NCBI RefSeq assembly: GCF_021568775.1
Contig: NZ_JAKGSG010000022.1
Location: 182,504 to 246,503 of the forward strand
Source of the DNA: Antribacter soli
GTDB taxonomy: Bacteria; Actinomycetota; Actinomycetes; Actinomycetales; Cellulomonadaceae
Length of the DNA stretch: 64,000 bases
Reading direction: 5' to 3'
The notes beneath the pieces are model-generated. The model was not told the origin of the DNA. It saw only the letters and a list, made by a program, of their open reading frames with translations, and did not search any database. The position numbers were made by a program, and so were the translations under genes. Every line of letters begins with the position of its first letter. The first letter of the stretch is position 1. This document shows positions 32,074-41,329 of the stretch, piece by piece.

Positions 32074-33003
32074 CTACCGGGCGATGCCCTGCACGCTGCC
32101 CGTGAGCTGCGAACCGTCCACGGTCGCGGCGTAGCAGTTGATCTCCCGGTCGCCGAAGGCCCAGCTCTTCGCAGTCGGGTAGAAGTAGCCGAAATCGAAC
32201 TCGGAGTCGTCGTAGTCGATGCCGACGTAGGTGTTGAACTCAGTCAGGCAGTAGTCGTCGCCCGAGGTGAAGATCGACTCCTCACCGGGGTACTCGCCGC
32301 TGGGCAGCTCCTGGACGGCGTAGAACTCGGCGTCGTGCGGCCCCGCGCAGTCCTGGACCTCGAGGGCCGTCAGGTCGATGTCGTCCGCGGGGGGCATCGC
32401 GAAGCACTCCCCGATCGTCACGGAGTAGTCGGTGGCCGGGTCCGTGGCGAGGTCCGTGGCGAGGTCCTCGGTGTCCTCGGTGGCCTCCGCGGAGGCGTCC
32501 GCCGTGGCTTCGTCGAAGCTCTCCGAGTAGCTCTGTTCGAAGCTCTCCTGGAACTCGTCCGTGCTCGCGACCGCGACGAAGAAGATGATCAGCGCGACCC
32601 ACGCGAAGATGCCGAGCGCGCCGAGCACGATGCCCGCGATCGCCATGCCGCGGCCCGACTGGCCCGACTTCTTGATCCGTGAGAGGGCAAGGGCGCCGAG
32701 GATGATCGGGATGATGCCCAGGCTCAGGATGCCCGTGACGAGGGCCGCGATCGCCAGACCGTCCGTGCTCGGCTGCTGCGTGGGGTACGGGCTGCCCGGC
32801 ACGCCGGGAGGGGGCGGGTAGCCCGGGTTGGTCGCATAGCCCGGCGGGGTCGGCGAGGCCACATAGCCCGGCGGGGTCGGTGGGGCCACATAGCCCGGCG
32901 GGGTCGGCGGGGCCACATAGCCCGGCGCGGCCGGCGGGGCCGGGGAGCCGTGCGGCTGGGTGCTGTAGGGGTCTGGGGCAGGGCCCTCGGGGTGCGTGCT
33001 CAC
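32074..33003 (-). CDS. DUF4190 membrane protein with C-terminal septum-formation domain
   Basis: 309 residues. The N-terminal ~85 residues are Pro/Gly/Tyr-rich with repeated PTPPGYVA units encoded by imperfect 27-bp repeats. Two adjacent membrane helices (about 90-170) with the DUF4190 pattern LAIAALVTGILSLGIIPIIL and RGMAIAGIVLGALG follow. An acidic Glu/Asp/Thr linker leads to an extracytoplasmic domain with paired cysteines (GECFAMP, VQDCAGPHDAEFYAV, DDYCLTEF, EINCYAAT) of the septum-formation type, as in the protein at 1960-3618. GTG at 33003. Function unknown; an envelope-associated role is inferred. Confidence 0.82.
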   Translation of the reverse strand: MSTHPEGPAPDPYSTQPHGSPAPPAAPGYVAPPTPPGYVAPPTPPGYVASPTPPGYATNPGYPPPPGVPGSPYPTQQPSTDGLAIAALVTGILSLGIIPIILGALALSRIKKSGQSGRGMAIAGIVLGALGIFAWVALIIFFVAVASTDEFQESFEQSYSESFDEATADASAEATEDTEDLATDLATDPATDYSVTIGECFAMPPADDIDLTALEVQDCAGPHDAEFYAVQELPSGEYPGEESIFTSGDDYCLTEFNTYVGIDYDDSEFDFGYFYPTAKSWAFGDREINCYAATVDGSQLTGSVQGIAR

Positions 33004-33105
33004 ATCGCCTCGTTCGTCGCTGGTCCGGTGCTGGCGACCGTAGCGGAGCCGGGCCGCCCGGCTCTGGCGGCACGACGCTCGTGATGCGATCGTGACCGGT
33101 TTGTC

Positions 33106-33810
33106 CTACCGTGCGCCATCCGCCTCCGCGCGGAGGCGCTCGACGTCGGGGACGGTCAGGTGCATCCGGCCCGTCATGACCAGGCCCTCGGCCCGCAGCA
33201 CGTGCAGGTGCTTGACCACCGTCTCGCGGGACAGGCCCGCCCAGGACGCGAGCTCGCTCTGGCTGCACCGGATGGTGACCACAGAGCCGCGTGGCGACGG
33301 AACCCCCGTCGCGTCGGCGAACCGCAGGATCCAGCGGCACAGGAGCGTCCGGGTGTCCGTGACCGCCGTGTCGACCCACTGGTTCTCGACCTCGTGGACG
33401 CGGGTGGCCAGGCTCCGGACCACGGCCTCGGTGACCGAGGGCATCGTGACGATCAAGGAGCGGAGCACCGACGGGGACAGGTCCAGCACCTGGCCCGCGC
33501 TGGCCACGCGTACCGTGCTGAGCGCCCGGCGGCCCGTGCACGCCTCCGGCAGCCCCACGACGTCGCCGGCCCCGTAGGAGCTCAGACGGACCAGGTGCCC
33601 GTCCGGGCTGACGTACGAGGCCTCGGCAGTGGCCGTGAGGAGGACCGCGAGCTGCGCGGGGCGCTCACCTTGGCGCAGGAGCACGGTCCCGACCACGCCC
33701 GACGCCGTGCAGCCGAGGGCCAGGAGGCGACCGCGGTCGCGCTCCGGCATGCGCCCGAGGAACGACGTCGGTGTCACCCTCGGCGTGCTCGTCGACGGAT
33801 AGCTCGACAT
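33106..33810 (-). CDS. Crp/Fnr-family transcriptional regulator
   Basis: 234 residues. N-terminal cyclic-nucleotide-binding-like beta-barrel (about 18-130) and C-terminal winged helix (about 150-225) with recognition helix SQSELASWAGLSRETVVKHLHVL. No Fnr-type cysteine cluster is present, and the cAMP pocket residues (usually GExxGE...RxAS/T) are weak, so the ligand may be absent or different. ATG at 33810. Target genes are not evident; it stands alone between opposed neighbours. Confidence 0.88.
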   Translation of the reverse strand: MSSYPSTSTPRVTPTSFLGRMPERDRGRLLALGCTASGVVGTVLLRQGERPAQLAVLLTATAEASYVSPDGHLVRLSSYGAGDVVGLPEACTGRRALSTVRVASAGQVLDLSPSVLRSLIVTMPSVTEAVVRSLATRVHEVENQWVDTAVTDTRTLLCRWILRFADATGVPSPRGSVVTIRCSQSELASWAGLSRETVVKHLHVLRAEGLVMTGRMHLTVPDVERLRAEADGAR

Positions 33811-33915
33811 GACACCGCCCGTCTCAGCGAAGGGTGCCCCCCTCCTTCCGACGGTACGCCGCGCCGGCCAGGGTCACCGGATGAGATTGGCGGTGTCATG
33901 GGTGGAGTGAGGGGT

Positions 33916-33943
33916 CCGTCCGGACGGCGTGCCGTCCGGACGG
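33916..33943. terminator. Perfect hairpin beside an A-rich tract
   Basis: ccgtccggacggc-gt-gccgtccggacgg forms a 13-bp perfect stem with a 2-nt loop, 20 bp beyond the stop of the secreted SpaA-like gene. It is followed on the plus strand by an A-rich tract (33944-33963) that stands out in this GC-rich genome. On the secreted-gene strand the T-rich tract precedes the hairpin, so it is not a classical U-tract terminator. The core ccgtccggacgg is shared with the palindromic repeats at 25 and 59 kb. Confidence 0.6.
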
Positions 33944-33963
33944 AAACAAAAACAAAGTAAAAC

Positions 33964-35559
33964 TCAGTGTGGGTAGGTGGACGACAGCCCGAACGCGCCG
34001 TGCGGTAGCCCGCCGAACCCGGCGATGCCGCAGAGCGCCGCCTCGGTGGTGCCCGCCGGGGCATCGACGATCGTGGTCAGCGTCGTCGCGCCCGCTGTGA
34101 CCTGGCTGGCCACCAGCTCGCCGGTGGCTTCGTGGCAGACGAGCACGATCACCTTGTGCAGCTGCGCGTTGGTGAACGTCAGGTCCGGGACGCCGCCCGT
34201 CCGGTCGGCGCACGTAGAGGCTGTGTTCACGGTGACGTTCTGCGGAGCACCGCCGGTGTAGCCCGGCGGCACGGTCGTCTCGGTGACGGTGTACGTGCCG
34301 AAGGGCACGTTCGCGCAGAACACGCCGGTCGATACCTCGGTGAGGACGATCGCGCCCGGGCTGGCGGTGAACCCGGCACCCGCGAGCGGCTGGCCGTTGT
34401 CGTCCACCTTGTGCACCAGGATCGAGCCGGACAGCCGGTTCGTGAACGTGCAGACGACGTTGTCGTCGGCCGCGAGGTTGATCGTGGCGGTCCTGCCGGA
34501 CACCGATGTGGTCCCGCCGGTGCACACGATCGACACGAGCTCCCCAGGCGCGTCAGCGTTCTCGGTCACCGTGTACGTGCCCGCGAGGACACCCGTGTAC
34601 GCCTGGCTCCCGCCCGAGAGCAGGGAGAAGGTGGCCGGGTCGAGGCCGCCCGTGGTCGTGTACCCGAAGCTGCCGGCCGCGCCGGGGGGATCGGTCACCT
34701 TGTTGATCGTGATCGAGCCGCAGTTCGAGATGTCGACGGTGATCGGCTTGATGAAGTCCTTGAGCTGCGACGTGAACGACGTCGACGACCGGCTCTTGAG
34801 GAAGGCGCTGCCGAACGACACGCACTCGCCGGTCTCGCCGAACAGGAAGTCGAGGTCGACGCTCGCCTCGCCGAACGTGCGCGGGTCGAGCGGGCCGAGC
34901 CCCGCGGACTCGGCGTCCGGGATGGCCGAGCTGTTGATCGTCCCGGTCGCCTGGCCGATCTGGGTCAGGTCGGTCGCGCCGCCCCAGGCCGTGCCGGTCC
35001 ACTCGCGGGCCAGGATCTGCGCCGTCGCGCCGCCCTGGTCGAGGCGGTACTCGAGCAGCAGGTCGCCTACGGTGCGGACCTTGTTGACCCCGTTGCCGCA
35101 GTCCGTGCCGGACTGGTTGAGCTCGAAGTCCATGAGCGTGGTGCCCGACGGGTCCTGCACTCGGGACCAGAACAGGTGGAGGAATCCGGGGTCACCCTCC
35201 TCCTCGTACACGCCGAAGTCGAGCAGGTCGCTCTTGTTGTTCGGGATCGACCCGGTCGTCGTGGTCGGGCACGTGTCGTCTTCCTTGGCTCCGCCCGAGA
35301 ACGAGTCGTCGTTCCGGCCGGTCGGCTCGTCGTCCGCGACGGCGAAGTTGACGCTCGCCCAGTCGTCGGCGCCGGCGTCATCCACCTTCAGGTTGGCGTC
35401 GATGTCGATCTCGAAGTTGCTCCCGGCCAGGGTTGCCACAGGGTGGCTGGCCGAGGCGGAAAGGGCCTGCGTGACCATCAGGGGCAGCATGAGGCCTAGA
35501 CAGGCGAGGAGCGCGAGGTGCCGCCGGGATCGCCGGCGGCTGGTGGTTGCTGGGGGCAT
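33964..35559 (-). CDS. Secreted SpaA/prealbumin-like surface protein
   Basis: 531 residues. Signal peptide with basic SRRRSRRH and a leucine-rich core, cleaved near residue 35 (ALSASAS). An N-terminal ~250-residue domain of unknown fold contains [19 protein letters not shown]. Several beta-sandwich repeats follow of the SpaA/prealbumin type: [55 protein letters not shown]. Repeats of this type carry intramolecular isopeptide bonds in Gram-positive pilins. No LPXTG motif or C-terminal membrane anchor is present (the end is GLSSTYPH), so it is probably released. The ATG at 35559 with gggaggga upstream is preferred over a longer frame. Confidence 0.8.
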   Translation of the reverse strand: MPPATTSRRRSRRHLALLACLGLMLPLMVTQALSASASHPVATLAGSNFEIDIDANLKVDDAGADDWASVNFAVADDEPTGRNDDSFSGGAKEDDTCPTTTTGSIPNNKSDLLDFGVYEEEGDPGFLHLFWSRVQDPSGTTLMDFELNQSGTDCGNGVNKVRTVGDLLLEYRLDQGGATAQILAREWTGTAWGGATDLTQIGQATGTINSSAIPDAESAGLGPLDPRTFGEASVDLDFLFGETGECVSFGSAFLKSRSSTSFTSQLKDFIKPITVDISNCGSITINKVTDPPGAAGSFGYTTTGGLDPATFSLLSGGSQAYTGVLAGTYTVTENADAPGELVSIVCTGGTTSVSGRTATINLAADDNVVCTFTNRLSGSILVHKVDDNGQPLAGAGFTASPGAIVLTEVSTGVFCANVPFGTYTVTETTVPPGYTGGAPQNVTVNTASTCADRTGGVPDLTFTNAQLHKVIVLVCHEATGELVASQVTAGATTLTTIVDAPAGTTEAALCGIAGFGGLPHGAFGLSSTYPH

Positions 35560-35741
35560 GGCTGGTCCCTCCCGAGGAGTCCTGGGGGCCGGTCCGCGCG
35601 TCATTGCGCGGGTGTCGGCCCACAACTCACCTTCTGCCCCGCGCCGCGCGCCCTCTGCGTACGGATACCCACAGCAAGGGGTGAAACCCGGCGGCGGTGC
35701 ATGTCACTGCCGGGGGCCGGTGTGACGCTCCGCGCCACCGG

Positions 35742-35747
35742 TAGACT
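35742..35747 (+). promoter_or_regulatory. Candidate -10 element of the purSQ promoter
   Basis: ccggTAGACTtct: a hexamer with the identical 9-bp context cggtagact found before purL (60791-60799). It lies 36 bp before the purS start, with a poor -35 (tgtgac, 15-bp spacing). Prediction only. Confidence 0.45.
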
Positions 35748-35782
35748 TCTCCCCGAATCCCCTCGTCTTTCAAGGAGCCCCC

Positions 35783-36043
35783 GTGGGACGCGTCGTCGTC
35801 GAGGTCATGCCCAAGCCCGAGATCCTGGACCCCCAGGGCAAGGCCGTGGTCGGTGCGCTGCCGCGCCTCGGCTTCACGCAGTTCACGAGCGTCCGGCAGG
35901 GCAAGCGGTTCGAGCTCGAGGTGGACGGCGACGTCACGCCGGAGATCCTCGCCGCCGCTCAGGAGGCCGCGACCACGCTGCTCTCCAACCCGGTGATCGA
36001 GGACGTCGTGAGCGTGGTGGACGCCACCGAGGTGCCGGCATGA
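35783..36043 (+). CDS. purS: Phosphoribosylformylglycinamidine synthase subunit PurS
   Basis: Small structural subunit of the three-part FGAM synthase (PurL-PurQ-PurS), thought to assist ammonia transfer. 86 residues, normal length. Characteristic pattern [20 protein letters not shown] and [23 protein letters not shown] at 35783 with aaggag upstream. The stop overlaps the purQ start (atga). Confidence 0.95.
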   Translation: MGRVVVEVMPKPEILDPQGKAVVGALPRLGFTQFTSVRQGKRFELEVDGDVTPEILAAAQEAATTLLSNPVIEDVVSVVDATEVPA

Positions 36044-36753
36044 CCCCCCTGAGCGGCGCCCGCATCGGCGTCATCACCTTCCCGGGCACGCTGGACGACC
36101 GCGACGCGGCCCGCGCCGTGCGCCTCGCCGGTGCCGAGGCCGTCGCGCTGTGGCACGCGGACGCGGACCTCCAGGGGGTCGACGCCGTCGTCCTGCCCGG
36201 TGGCTTCTCGTACGGCGACTACCTGCGTGCCGGCGCGATCAGCCGGTTCGCCCCCGCGATGACCGCCGTGGTGGACGCGGCCCGCGGCGGGATGCCGGTG
36301 CTCGGCATCTGCAACGGGTTCCAGATCCTCACCGAGGCGCACCTCCTGCCCGGCTCGATGATCAAGAACGACCACCTGCACTTCGTCTGCCGCGAGCAGT
36401 CGATGATCGTGGAGAACGCGAAGACCGCGTGGACCAACCAGTTCCAGGCCGGGCAGCGCATCACGATCCCGCTGAAGAACCAGGACGGCCAGTTCGTGGC
36501 CGACGAGCACACGCTCGACGAGCTCGAGGGCGAGGGCCGCGTCGTCTTCCGCTACGACGGCTGGAACCCGAACGGCTCGCGCCGCAACATCGCGGGCATC
36601 ACGAACGAGCGCGGCAACGTCGTCGGACTCATGCCGCACCCGGAGCACGCGGTCGAGGCGGGCTTCGGCCCGGCGTCGGCCGAGGGCCCGCGGGCCGGCA
36701 CGGACGGCCTGGCGTTCTTCACGTCCGTCCTGTCGTCCCTCGTCGGCGCCTGA
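36040..36753 (+). CDS. purQ: Phosphoribosylformylglycinamidine synthase, glutaminase subunit PurQ
   Basis: Class I glutamine amidotransferase that supplies ammonia to PurL. 237 residues. Nucleophile Cys in [11 protein letters not shown], catalytic His-Glu in [10 protein letters not shown]-terminal [14 protein letters not shown] and [12 protein letters not shown]. Starts inside the purS stop (translational coupling). PurL is encoded far away at 60849-63176. Confidence 0.97.
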   Translation: MTPLSGARIGVITFPGTLDDRDAARAVRLAGAEAVALWHADADLQGVDAVVLPGGFSYGDYLRAGAISRFAPAMTAVVDAARGGMPVLGICNGFQILTEAHLLPGSMIKNDHLHFVCREQSMIVENAKTAWTNQFQAGQRITIPLKNQDGQFVADEHTLDELEGEGRVVFRYDGWNPNGSRRNIAGITNERGNVVGLMPHPEHAVEAGFGPASAEGPRAGTDGLAFFTSVLSSLVGA

Positions 36754-36773
36754 CGCAGGGGCTTTCCCTCGTC

Positions 36774-37844
36774 GTGCCCGACGCGGTCGCGGCCCTGGTC
36801 CCCTGGGACGATCCCGACGCCGTGCGCCTGCGCGACCTGCAGCAGGCGGAGCTCGCCGTCATCTACGGCGACGACGAGCCGGACGGCGAGGCCGGCGATG
36901 CCGCGGAGAGCGAGAGCGTGGACCACGTCGACCCGGCGAGCGTCGTCGCGACCGTGCTGCTGCGGGTCGACGGCGAACCGGTGGCGTGCGGGTCGGTGCG
37001 GGACATGTCGGGCCTGCCCGACGGGCGCGGCGGGGTCCACCCGCCCGCGACCGGCGAGATCAAGCGGATGTTCGTCGATGTGGGGCACCGCGGGCGCGGG
37101 CTGTCGCGCCGGGTCCTGACCGCGGTGGAGGCCGAGGCCGCGAGCGCCGGGCTCCGGCACCTCGTGCTGGAGTGCGGCACGCGGCAGCCCGAGGCGATGG
37201 GGCTGTACCTCTCGATGGGGTACCTGCCGATCGACCGCTTCGGGGTGTACGCGAACGAGGCGGGCTCGCGCTGCTTCGGCAAGGACCTGTTCCCCGCCGC
37301 CGAGGCGGCGCGCGCCGGCGTCGGACCGCGCGAGGGCGGGAGCGAGCGGCTGGACCTCCGCGTTGTCGCGTGGGACGACGCCGATGCCGCCGCTCTGCGG
37401 CGCGGCATGTTCGCCTTCAACTGCGAGCGGTACCCCGACCTCGAAGCGAGCGTCGAGGCGCGCGGCGGGTACCCCGCGGTGGACGCGCGGATGGGCGAGG
37501 GCATCCTGGCGACGCTCGTGGCGTACCGCGACGGAGAAGCCGTGGGCTGCGCGTCGCTGCGCCCGGCGTCGGACGGGGCGCTGGAGGTGCGGACCGTGTT
37601 CGTGCGCGACACCGCGCGCCGCTCAGGCGTCGCCCGCCGGCTGCTCGCCGCGCTCGAGGACGTCGCGAGGGAGAACGGCGCCCAGTCCCTCGTGCTCGAG
37701 ACCGGCGTCCGTCAGCCCGAGGCGATCGGGCTGTACCGGGCGCTCGGCTACCGGCCGGTGCTGCCGTTCCCGCCGCACGACCAGGACGACGACCCGTTCG
37801 GCCTCTACCTGGGCAAGCGCCTCACGCCCTCGCCGTTGCCATGA
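36774..37844 (+). CDS. Tandem GNAT-family N-acetyltransferase
   Basis: 356 residues with two GNAT domains. Domain 1 (about 20-185) has the acetyl-CoA P-loop GHRGRGLSRRVL and GTRQPEAMGLYLSMGY; domain 2 (about 195-350) has ARRSGVARRLLAAL and GVRQPEAIGLYRALGY. The two halves are similar, so the gene probably arose by internal duplication or fusion. Substrate unknown. GTG at 36774, 20 bp after purQ, so it may be read from the purSQ promoter. Its 3' end overlaps the next gene (minus strand) by 23 bp. Confidence 0.87.
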   Translation: MPDAVAALVPWDDPDAVRLRDLQQAELAVIYGDDEPDGEAGDAAESESVDHVDPASVVATVLLRVDGEPVACGSVRDMSGLPDGRGGVHPPATGEIKRMFVDVGHRGRGLSRRVLTAVEAEAASAGLRHLVLECGTRQPEAMGLYLSMGYLPIDRFGVYANEAGSRCFGKDLFPAAEAARAGVGPREGGSERLDLRVVAWDDADAAALRRGMFAFNCERYPDLEASVEARGGYPAVDARMGEGILATLVAYRDGEAVGCASLRPASDGALEVRTVFVRDTARRSGVARRLLAALEDVARENGAQSLVLETGVRQPEAIGLYRALGYRPVLPFPPHDQDDDPFGLYLGKRLTPSPLP

Positions 37845-38400
37845 GGAGCATCGTTCCGGGCAGCAGGGCCACCAGGTAGTAGACCGCCGGCACCATGTCG
37901 CCGGCGACGAGGGTGGCCACGATGATGACCGCCATGGTGCCGATCACGGTCCAGCCGACCCAGGCCGCCAGCAGCCCGCTCGCAAGGAGCGCGACGCCGA
38001 AGAGCGCGATCGCCGACGGCGTGAGGATGAAGTAGGTCCAGAGCCACCACGACGGAAGGTCACCCCGGGCGAAGGCCGCCGGGTCCGTCACCCGCGCGGA
38101 CAGGTGCATGATCCACGGCACCAGGCCCGCGAGCGCGAGCACTCCGCTGGCGAGGGCGACGACTCGTGCCGCACGATCGTCGACGCCGAGCGCGAAGAGG
38201 ATGATCCCGCCGACGACAACCGCAGCCCCGACGCCGAACAGGACGTTCGCGAGGGTCCACTGCGTCTCCGACGCCAGGATGTGCTGCAGCCGCCTGTCCG
38301 AGGACGACTCGGGGAAGACCCGGAAGGAGACCGGCAGCACTGCCGCGACGATGAACACGGCACCCGCGAGCACCGCGATCGCGCTCAGCCGAAGGGCCAT
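37822..38400 (-). CDS. Polytopic membrane protein of unknown function
   Basis: 192 residues with about six hydrophobic segments and very few charges. I do not recognise the family with certainty; layout (VFPESSSDRRLQHI after TM1, GVDDRAARVVAL between TM3 and TM4) resembles small actinobacterial DUF4386-like proteins. The ATG at 38400 (or GTG 38403) has aaggagg about 6 nt upstream. Antiparallel 3' overlap with the GNAT gene. Confidence 0.7.
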   Translation of the reverse strand: MALRLSAIAVLAGAVFIVAAVLPVSFRVFPESSSDRRLQHILASETQWTLANVLFGVGAAVVVGGIILFALGVDDRAARVVALASGVLALAGLVPWIMHLSARVTDPAAFARGDLPSWWLWTYFILTPSAIALFGVALLASGLLAAWVGWTVIGTMAVIIVATLVAGDMVPAVYYLVALLPGTMLLMATARA

Positions 38401-38446
38401 CACCGAACCTCCTTGCCGTCACTCTGACACCAGCGTGGCGCAGTCG

Positions 38447-39283
38447 CTAGCCGTCCCCTGCGAGGTAGGCGAGCTGCGCCGCCACCGTCTGGCGGGCCGC
38501 GGGCAGCACGGACTCGTCCACGGCGGCGTAGACCAGCCTCGCCACCGCCTCGACGAGGTCCGGGGAGACCCGCGGTCCGGCGTCGGACAGCCTGAGACTG
38601 CCCAGCGCCGAGCGCACCTGGTCGAGCCGCTCCAGCCGGTGCACGCGGTAGGCCCGCACGGCGGCGGCGAGGTCGGGCAGGGGCTCGCCGTGCCCGGGCA
38701 GCGCCAGGGTGCCCGACGCCGGTGGCGCGCCTCCCGGCACCATCTCGCCCGGGAGGCGCTCCAGCAGGTCGAGGCTCGCGAGGTACTGCCGGAGCGACCC
38801 GTCCGGCTCCGCGATGACCGTGGTGCCGCGGCCGAGCACGGTGTCGCCCGTCAGCACGACGGGCGCTGCGCCGGGCGCGGTCACGGCGAAGCACACCGAG
38901 TCGGCGGTGTGCCCGGGCGTCGCCACGACCTCGATCTGCAGGCCTACCGCGTCGATCACCTCCCCGGCCCGCAGCGGCTCGCCGCCGTGGCAGTGCGCGG
39001 GGTCGGCCGCCCGGACGGGCGCGCCCGTGAGCGAGCGCAGGCCGGGCGACCCGGCGGTGTGATCGGCATGGCGGTGCGTGACCAGGATCAGCTCGACGGG
39101 CCCGGCGTCGGCGAGCGCGGCGAGGTGGCCGACGTCGTCCGGGCCGGGATCCACGATCACGCACCCGCGCGCACCCGGGGCGCGCAGGGCGTACGAGCGG
39201 GTGCCGTCGAGCGTCATCGGGCCGGGATTGTCCGCCCGGAGCACGGCGGCGGTGGACGTGATCGGGACGGGTACGGCGGGCAT
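38447..39283 (-). CDS. Metallo-beta-lactamase-fold hydrolase
   Basis: 278 residues. Zinc-binding signature THRHADHTAG (HxHxDH), later histidine in VVATPGHTADSV, metal-bridging Asp in LTGDTVLGRG and terminal His in LPGHGEPL. The C-terminal ~70 residues form a helical LACTB2-like tail (YRVHRLERLDQV). Related proteins are RNA endonucleases or thioesterases such as LACTB2; exact activity unknown. ATG at 39283; the longer upstream frame is an antisense shadow. Confidence 0.9.
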   Translation of the reverse strand: MPAVPVPITSTAAVLRADNPGPMTLDGTRSYALRAPGARGCVIVDPGPDDVGHLAALADAGPVELILVTHRHADHTAGSPGLRSLTGAPVRAADPAHCHGGEPLRAGEVIDAVGLQIEVVATPGHTADSVCFAVTAPGAAPVVLTGDTVLGRGTTVIAEPDGSLRQYLASLDLLERLPGEMVPGGAPPASGTLALPGHGEPLPDLAAAVRAYRVHRLERLDQVRSALGSLRLSDAGPRVSPDLVEAVARLVYAAVDESVLPAARQTVAAQLAYLAGDG

Positions 39284-39412
39284 CACGCCCACCGTAGCCC
39301 GCAGCGCGCACCGCCCCCACCTCGGGCGTCGCTGATCTGCCCGGTTGTGGGCCCGGCGGTCTCGGTGTGTGATCGATGCGACACGTGAGCCACGCGACGA
39401 GGGGACCGCAGG

Positions 39413-41293
39413 ATGCCGCAGGAGGTCGAGAGCAGGCACGGCACGCGCTCGTGCGCGCTCGCGCTGGCGACCGCCCTCGTCGCGGGGTCGGGCGCCGGCG
39501 CCCTGCCCGGCCACGGGTCGGGACACGAGGTGCTGGTCCGCGCGGCCGCGCCGCTCACCTTCGTCGCGGACGGTGGCGAGGCGCAGGTCGGGCTCCGCGT
39601 CGTGGTGGCCGACGGCGGTCAGCTCGCCCGGCAGGTCACCGTCGCCTGGTCCACGGGCCGGGGCACCGCGACGCCCGGCGACGACTACACGCCGGCGTCG
39701 GGCGAGGTCGTGTTCCCGGCGGGCACGCCCTCCGGTACGGAGCTGACCGTCGCTGTCCGGATCGCCGACACCGCCGCGGGGGAGACGGCCGAGACGATCC
39801 CGCTGACGCTGACCCTGAAGCCGGCGGGACAGGACGTGGGGATCGGCGCGGGTCCCACCGTGGTGGTGGACGCCCACGACCTGCCGTATCTCGACCCGGT
39901 GCTGCCGGCCGAGACCCGCGTGGCGGACCTCCTCGCACGGATGACGCTCGACGAGAAGGCCGGCCAGCTCACGCAGGTGGAGCGGGGGGACGTCGCGGGC
40001 GACCCCGCGGGCGTGGCGAGGCTGGGCCTCGGCTCCGTGTACGCCGCGCCCGGCTCGGCGCCGGTCCCGAACACGGCTGCGGGCTGGGCGGAGACCGTCG
40101 ACGGGTTGCAGTCCCACGCCCGCGCGACGCGCCTGCAGGTGCCCCTCCTGGTCGCCGCCGACGCCGTGCACGGGCACGGCAACCTGCCCGGGGCGACGCT
40201 GCCGCCGCACAACATCGGTCTGGGAGCCACGCGTGATGCCGAGCTGGTCGGTGCCCTCGACGCGATGGTTCGCGAGGAGCTGGCCGCGACGGGCGTGACG
40301 TGGCCGCTCTCGCCGGGGCCCGCGGTGGCGGACGTCCGATCGGGGCGGTTCTACGAGAGCCTCGGCACCGACCCGGGCGCGGTGGCCGCTCTCGAAGGAG
40401 CCCGGGGGTCCGGGCCGGCGGACGGCCTGACCCGACAGGCCCTCGAGGGATCGGCAACGCCGGACGACCTCGCGGCCGCGGTGGCCGCCGGCACCGACAC
40501 GTTCTACGCGCCCGGACAGGCCGCGCGCGTACGGGACGCGCTGGTCGGCGCCGTGCAGACGGGTGCCCTGCCCCAGGCGGTGCTCGACGCGGCCGTGGGC
40601 CAGGTCCTGGCCGCCAAGCTCGCGCTCGGACTCTTCGAGCGGCCCTTCACGGACCGCTCGGCCCTCGCGGCGGTCGGGTCGCCGGAGCACCGGGCCCTGG
40701 CCCGGCAGGGCGTGGCCGAGTCCCAGGTCGTGCTGAAGGACGACGACGTCCTGCCGCTGGAGGCCGGTCAGCCCCTGTACGTGGCGGGCCGCTCCGCCGA
40801 CGACCTGGGCAACCAGGCGGGCGGCTGGACGGTCACGTGGCAGGGTTCCTCAGGCTCGCCCACCGCGGGCACGACGATTCTCGGCGGCCTGCTCGAGCAC
40901 GGCGCGCAGGTGACCTTCAGCGCGGACGCGTCGGCTCCGCTCGACGGGTACGACACCGGGGTGGTCGTGGTGGGCGAGACGCCGTACGCGGGCGCGTTCG
41001 GCGACGTCGGCGGGCCGCAGTGGGCCTGGGACCGGGCCGACGCCGGCCGGCCGCGCGAGCCCAAGTCCCTCGACCTGCAGCCGGGCGACGCCGCGGTGGT
41101 GCAGAAGGTGTGCTCGGCCGTCCCGTCGTGCGTCGTCGTCGTGGTCTCGGGCCGGCCGCAGGCGTTCGACGCCTCCGCCGCCGACGCCGTCGTCGCCGCC
41201 TGGCTGCCGGGCACGGAGGGCGGGGGCGTGGCCGACGCCCTCTTCGGGACGGTCCCGTTCACGGGAACCCTCCCGGTGCCCTGGCCCCTCTGA
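39413..41293 (+). CDS. Secreted GH3-like protein with Calx-beta domain, missing the catalytic nucleophile region
   Basis: 626 residues. Signal-peptide-like N-terminus (ALALATALVAGSGAG), then a Calx-beta-type domain (about 45-155, STGRGTATPGDDYTPASG), a GH3 N-terminal domain from about 165 (LLARMTLDEKAGQLTQVE; VPLLVAADAVHGHG; GPAVADVRSGRFYESLGTDP) and a GH3 C-terminal domain. Between YESLGTDP and AAAVAAGTDTFYAPGQ, the roughly 100 residues that normally hold the KH motif and the nucleophile Asp (VVSDW) are missing, with no frameshift. The C-terminus also ends early at LPVPWPL. The protein is probably not an active glycosidase; a binding or scaffolding role or a decaying gene is possible. ATG at 39413. 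Confidence 0.8.
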   Translation: MPQEVESRHGTRSCALALATALVAGSGAGALPGHGSGHEVLVRAAAPLTFVADGGEAQVGLRVVVADGGQLARQVTVAWSTGRGTATPGDDYTPASGEVVFPAGTPSGTELTVAVRIADTAAGETAETIPLTLTLKPAGQDVGIGAGPTVVVDAHDLPYLDPVLPAETRVADLLARMTLDEKAGQLTQVERGDVAGDPAGVARLGLGSVYAAPGSAPVPNTAAGWAETVDGLQSHARATRLQVPLLVAADAVHGHGNLPGATLPPHNIGLGATRDAELVGALDAMVREELAATGVTWPLSPGPAVADVRSGRFYESLGTDPGAVAALEGARGSGPADGLTRQALEGSATPDDLAAAVAAGTDTFYAPGQAARVRDALVGAVQTGALPQAVLDAAVGQVLAAKLALGLFERPFTDRSALAAVGSPEHRALARQGVAESQVVLKDDDVLPLEAGQPLYVAGRSADDLGNQAGGWTVTWQGSSGSPTAGTTILGGLLEHGAQVTFSADASAPLDGYDTGVVVVGETPYAGAFGDVGGPQWAWDRADAGRPREPKSLDLQPGDAAVVQKVCSAVPSCVVVVVSGRPQAFDASAADAVVAAWLPGTEGGGVADALFGTVPFTGTLPVPWPL

Positions 41294-41329
41294 CCGGGGG
41301 CAGGTCCGGGAGCCGGCCGCGGCCGGGCC

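Noticed and set aside
39413..41293. Frameshift as the cause of the missing GH3 nucleophile
   Set aside because: The frame is continuous through the deletion with correct motifs on both sides, so an in-frame loss is the better reading.
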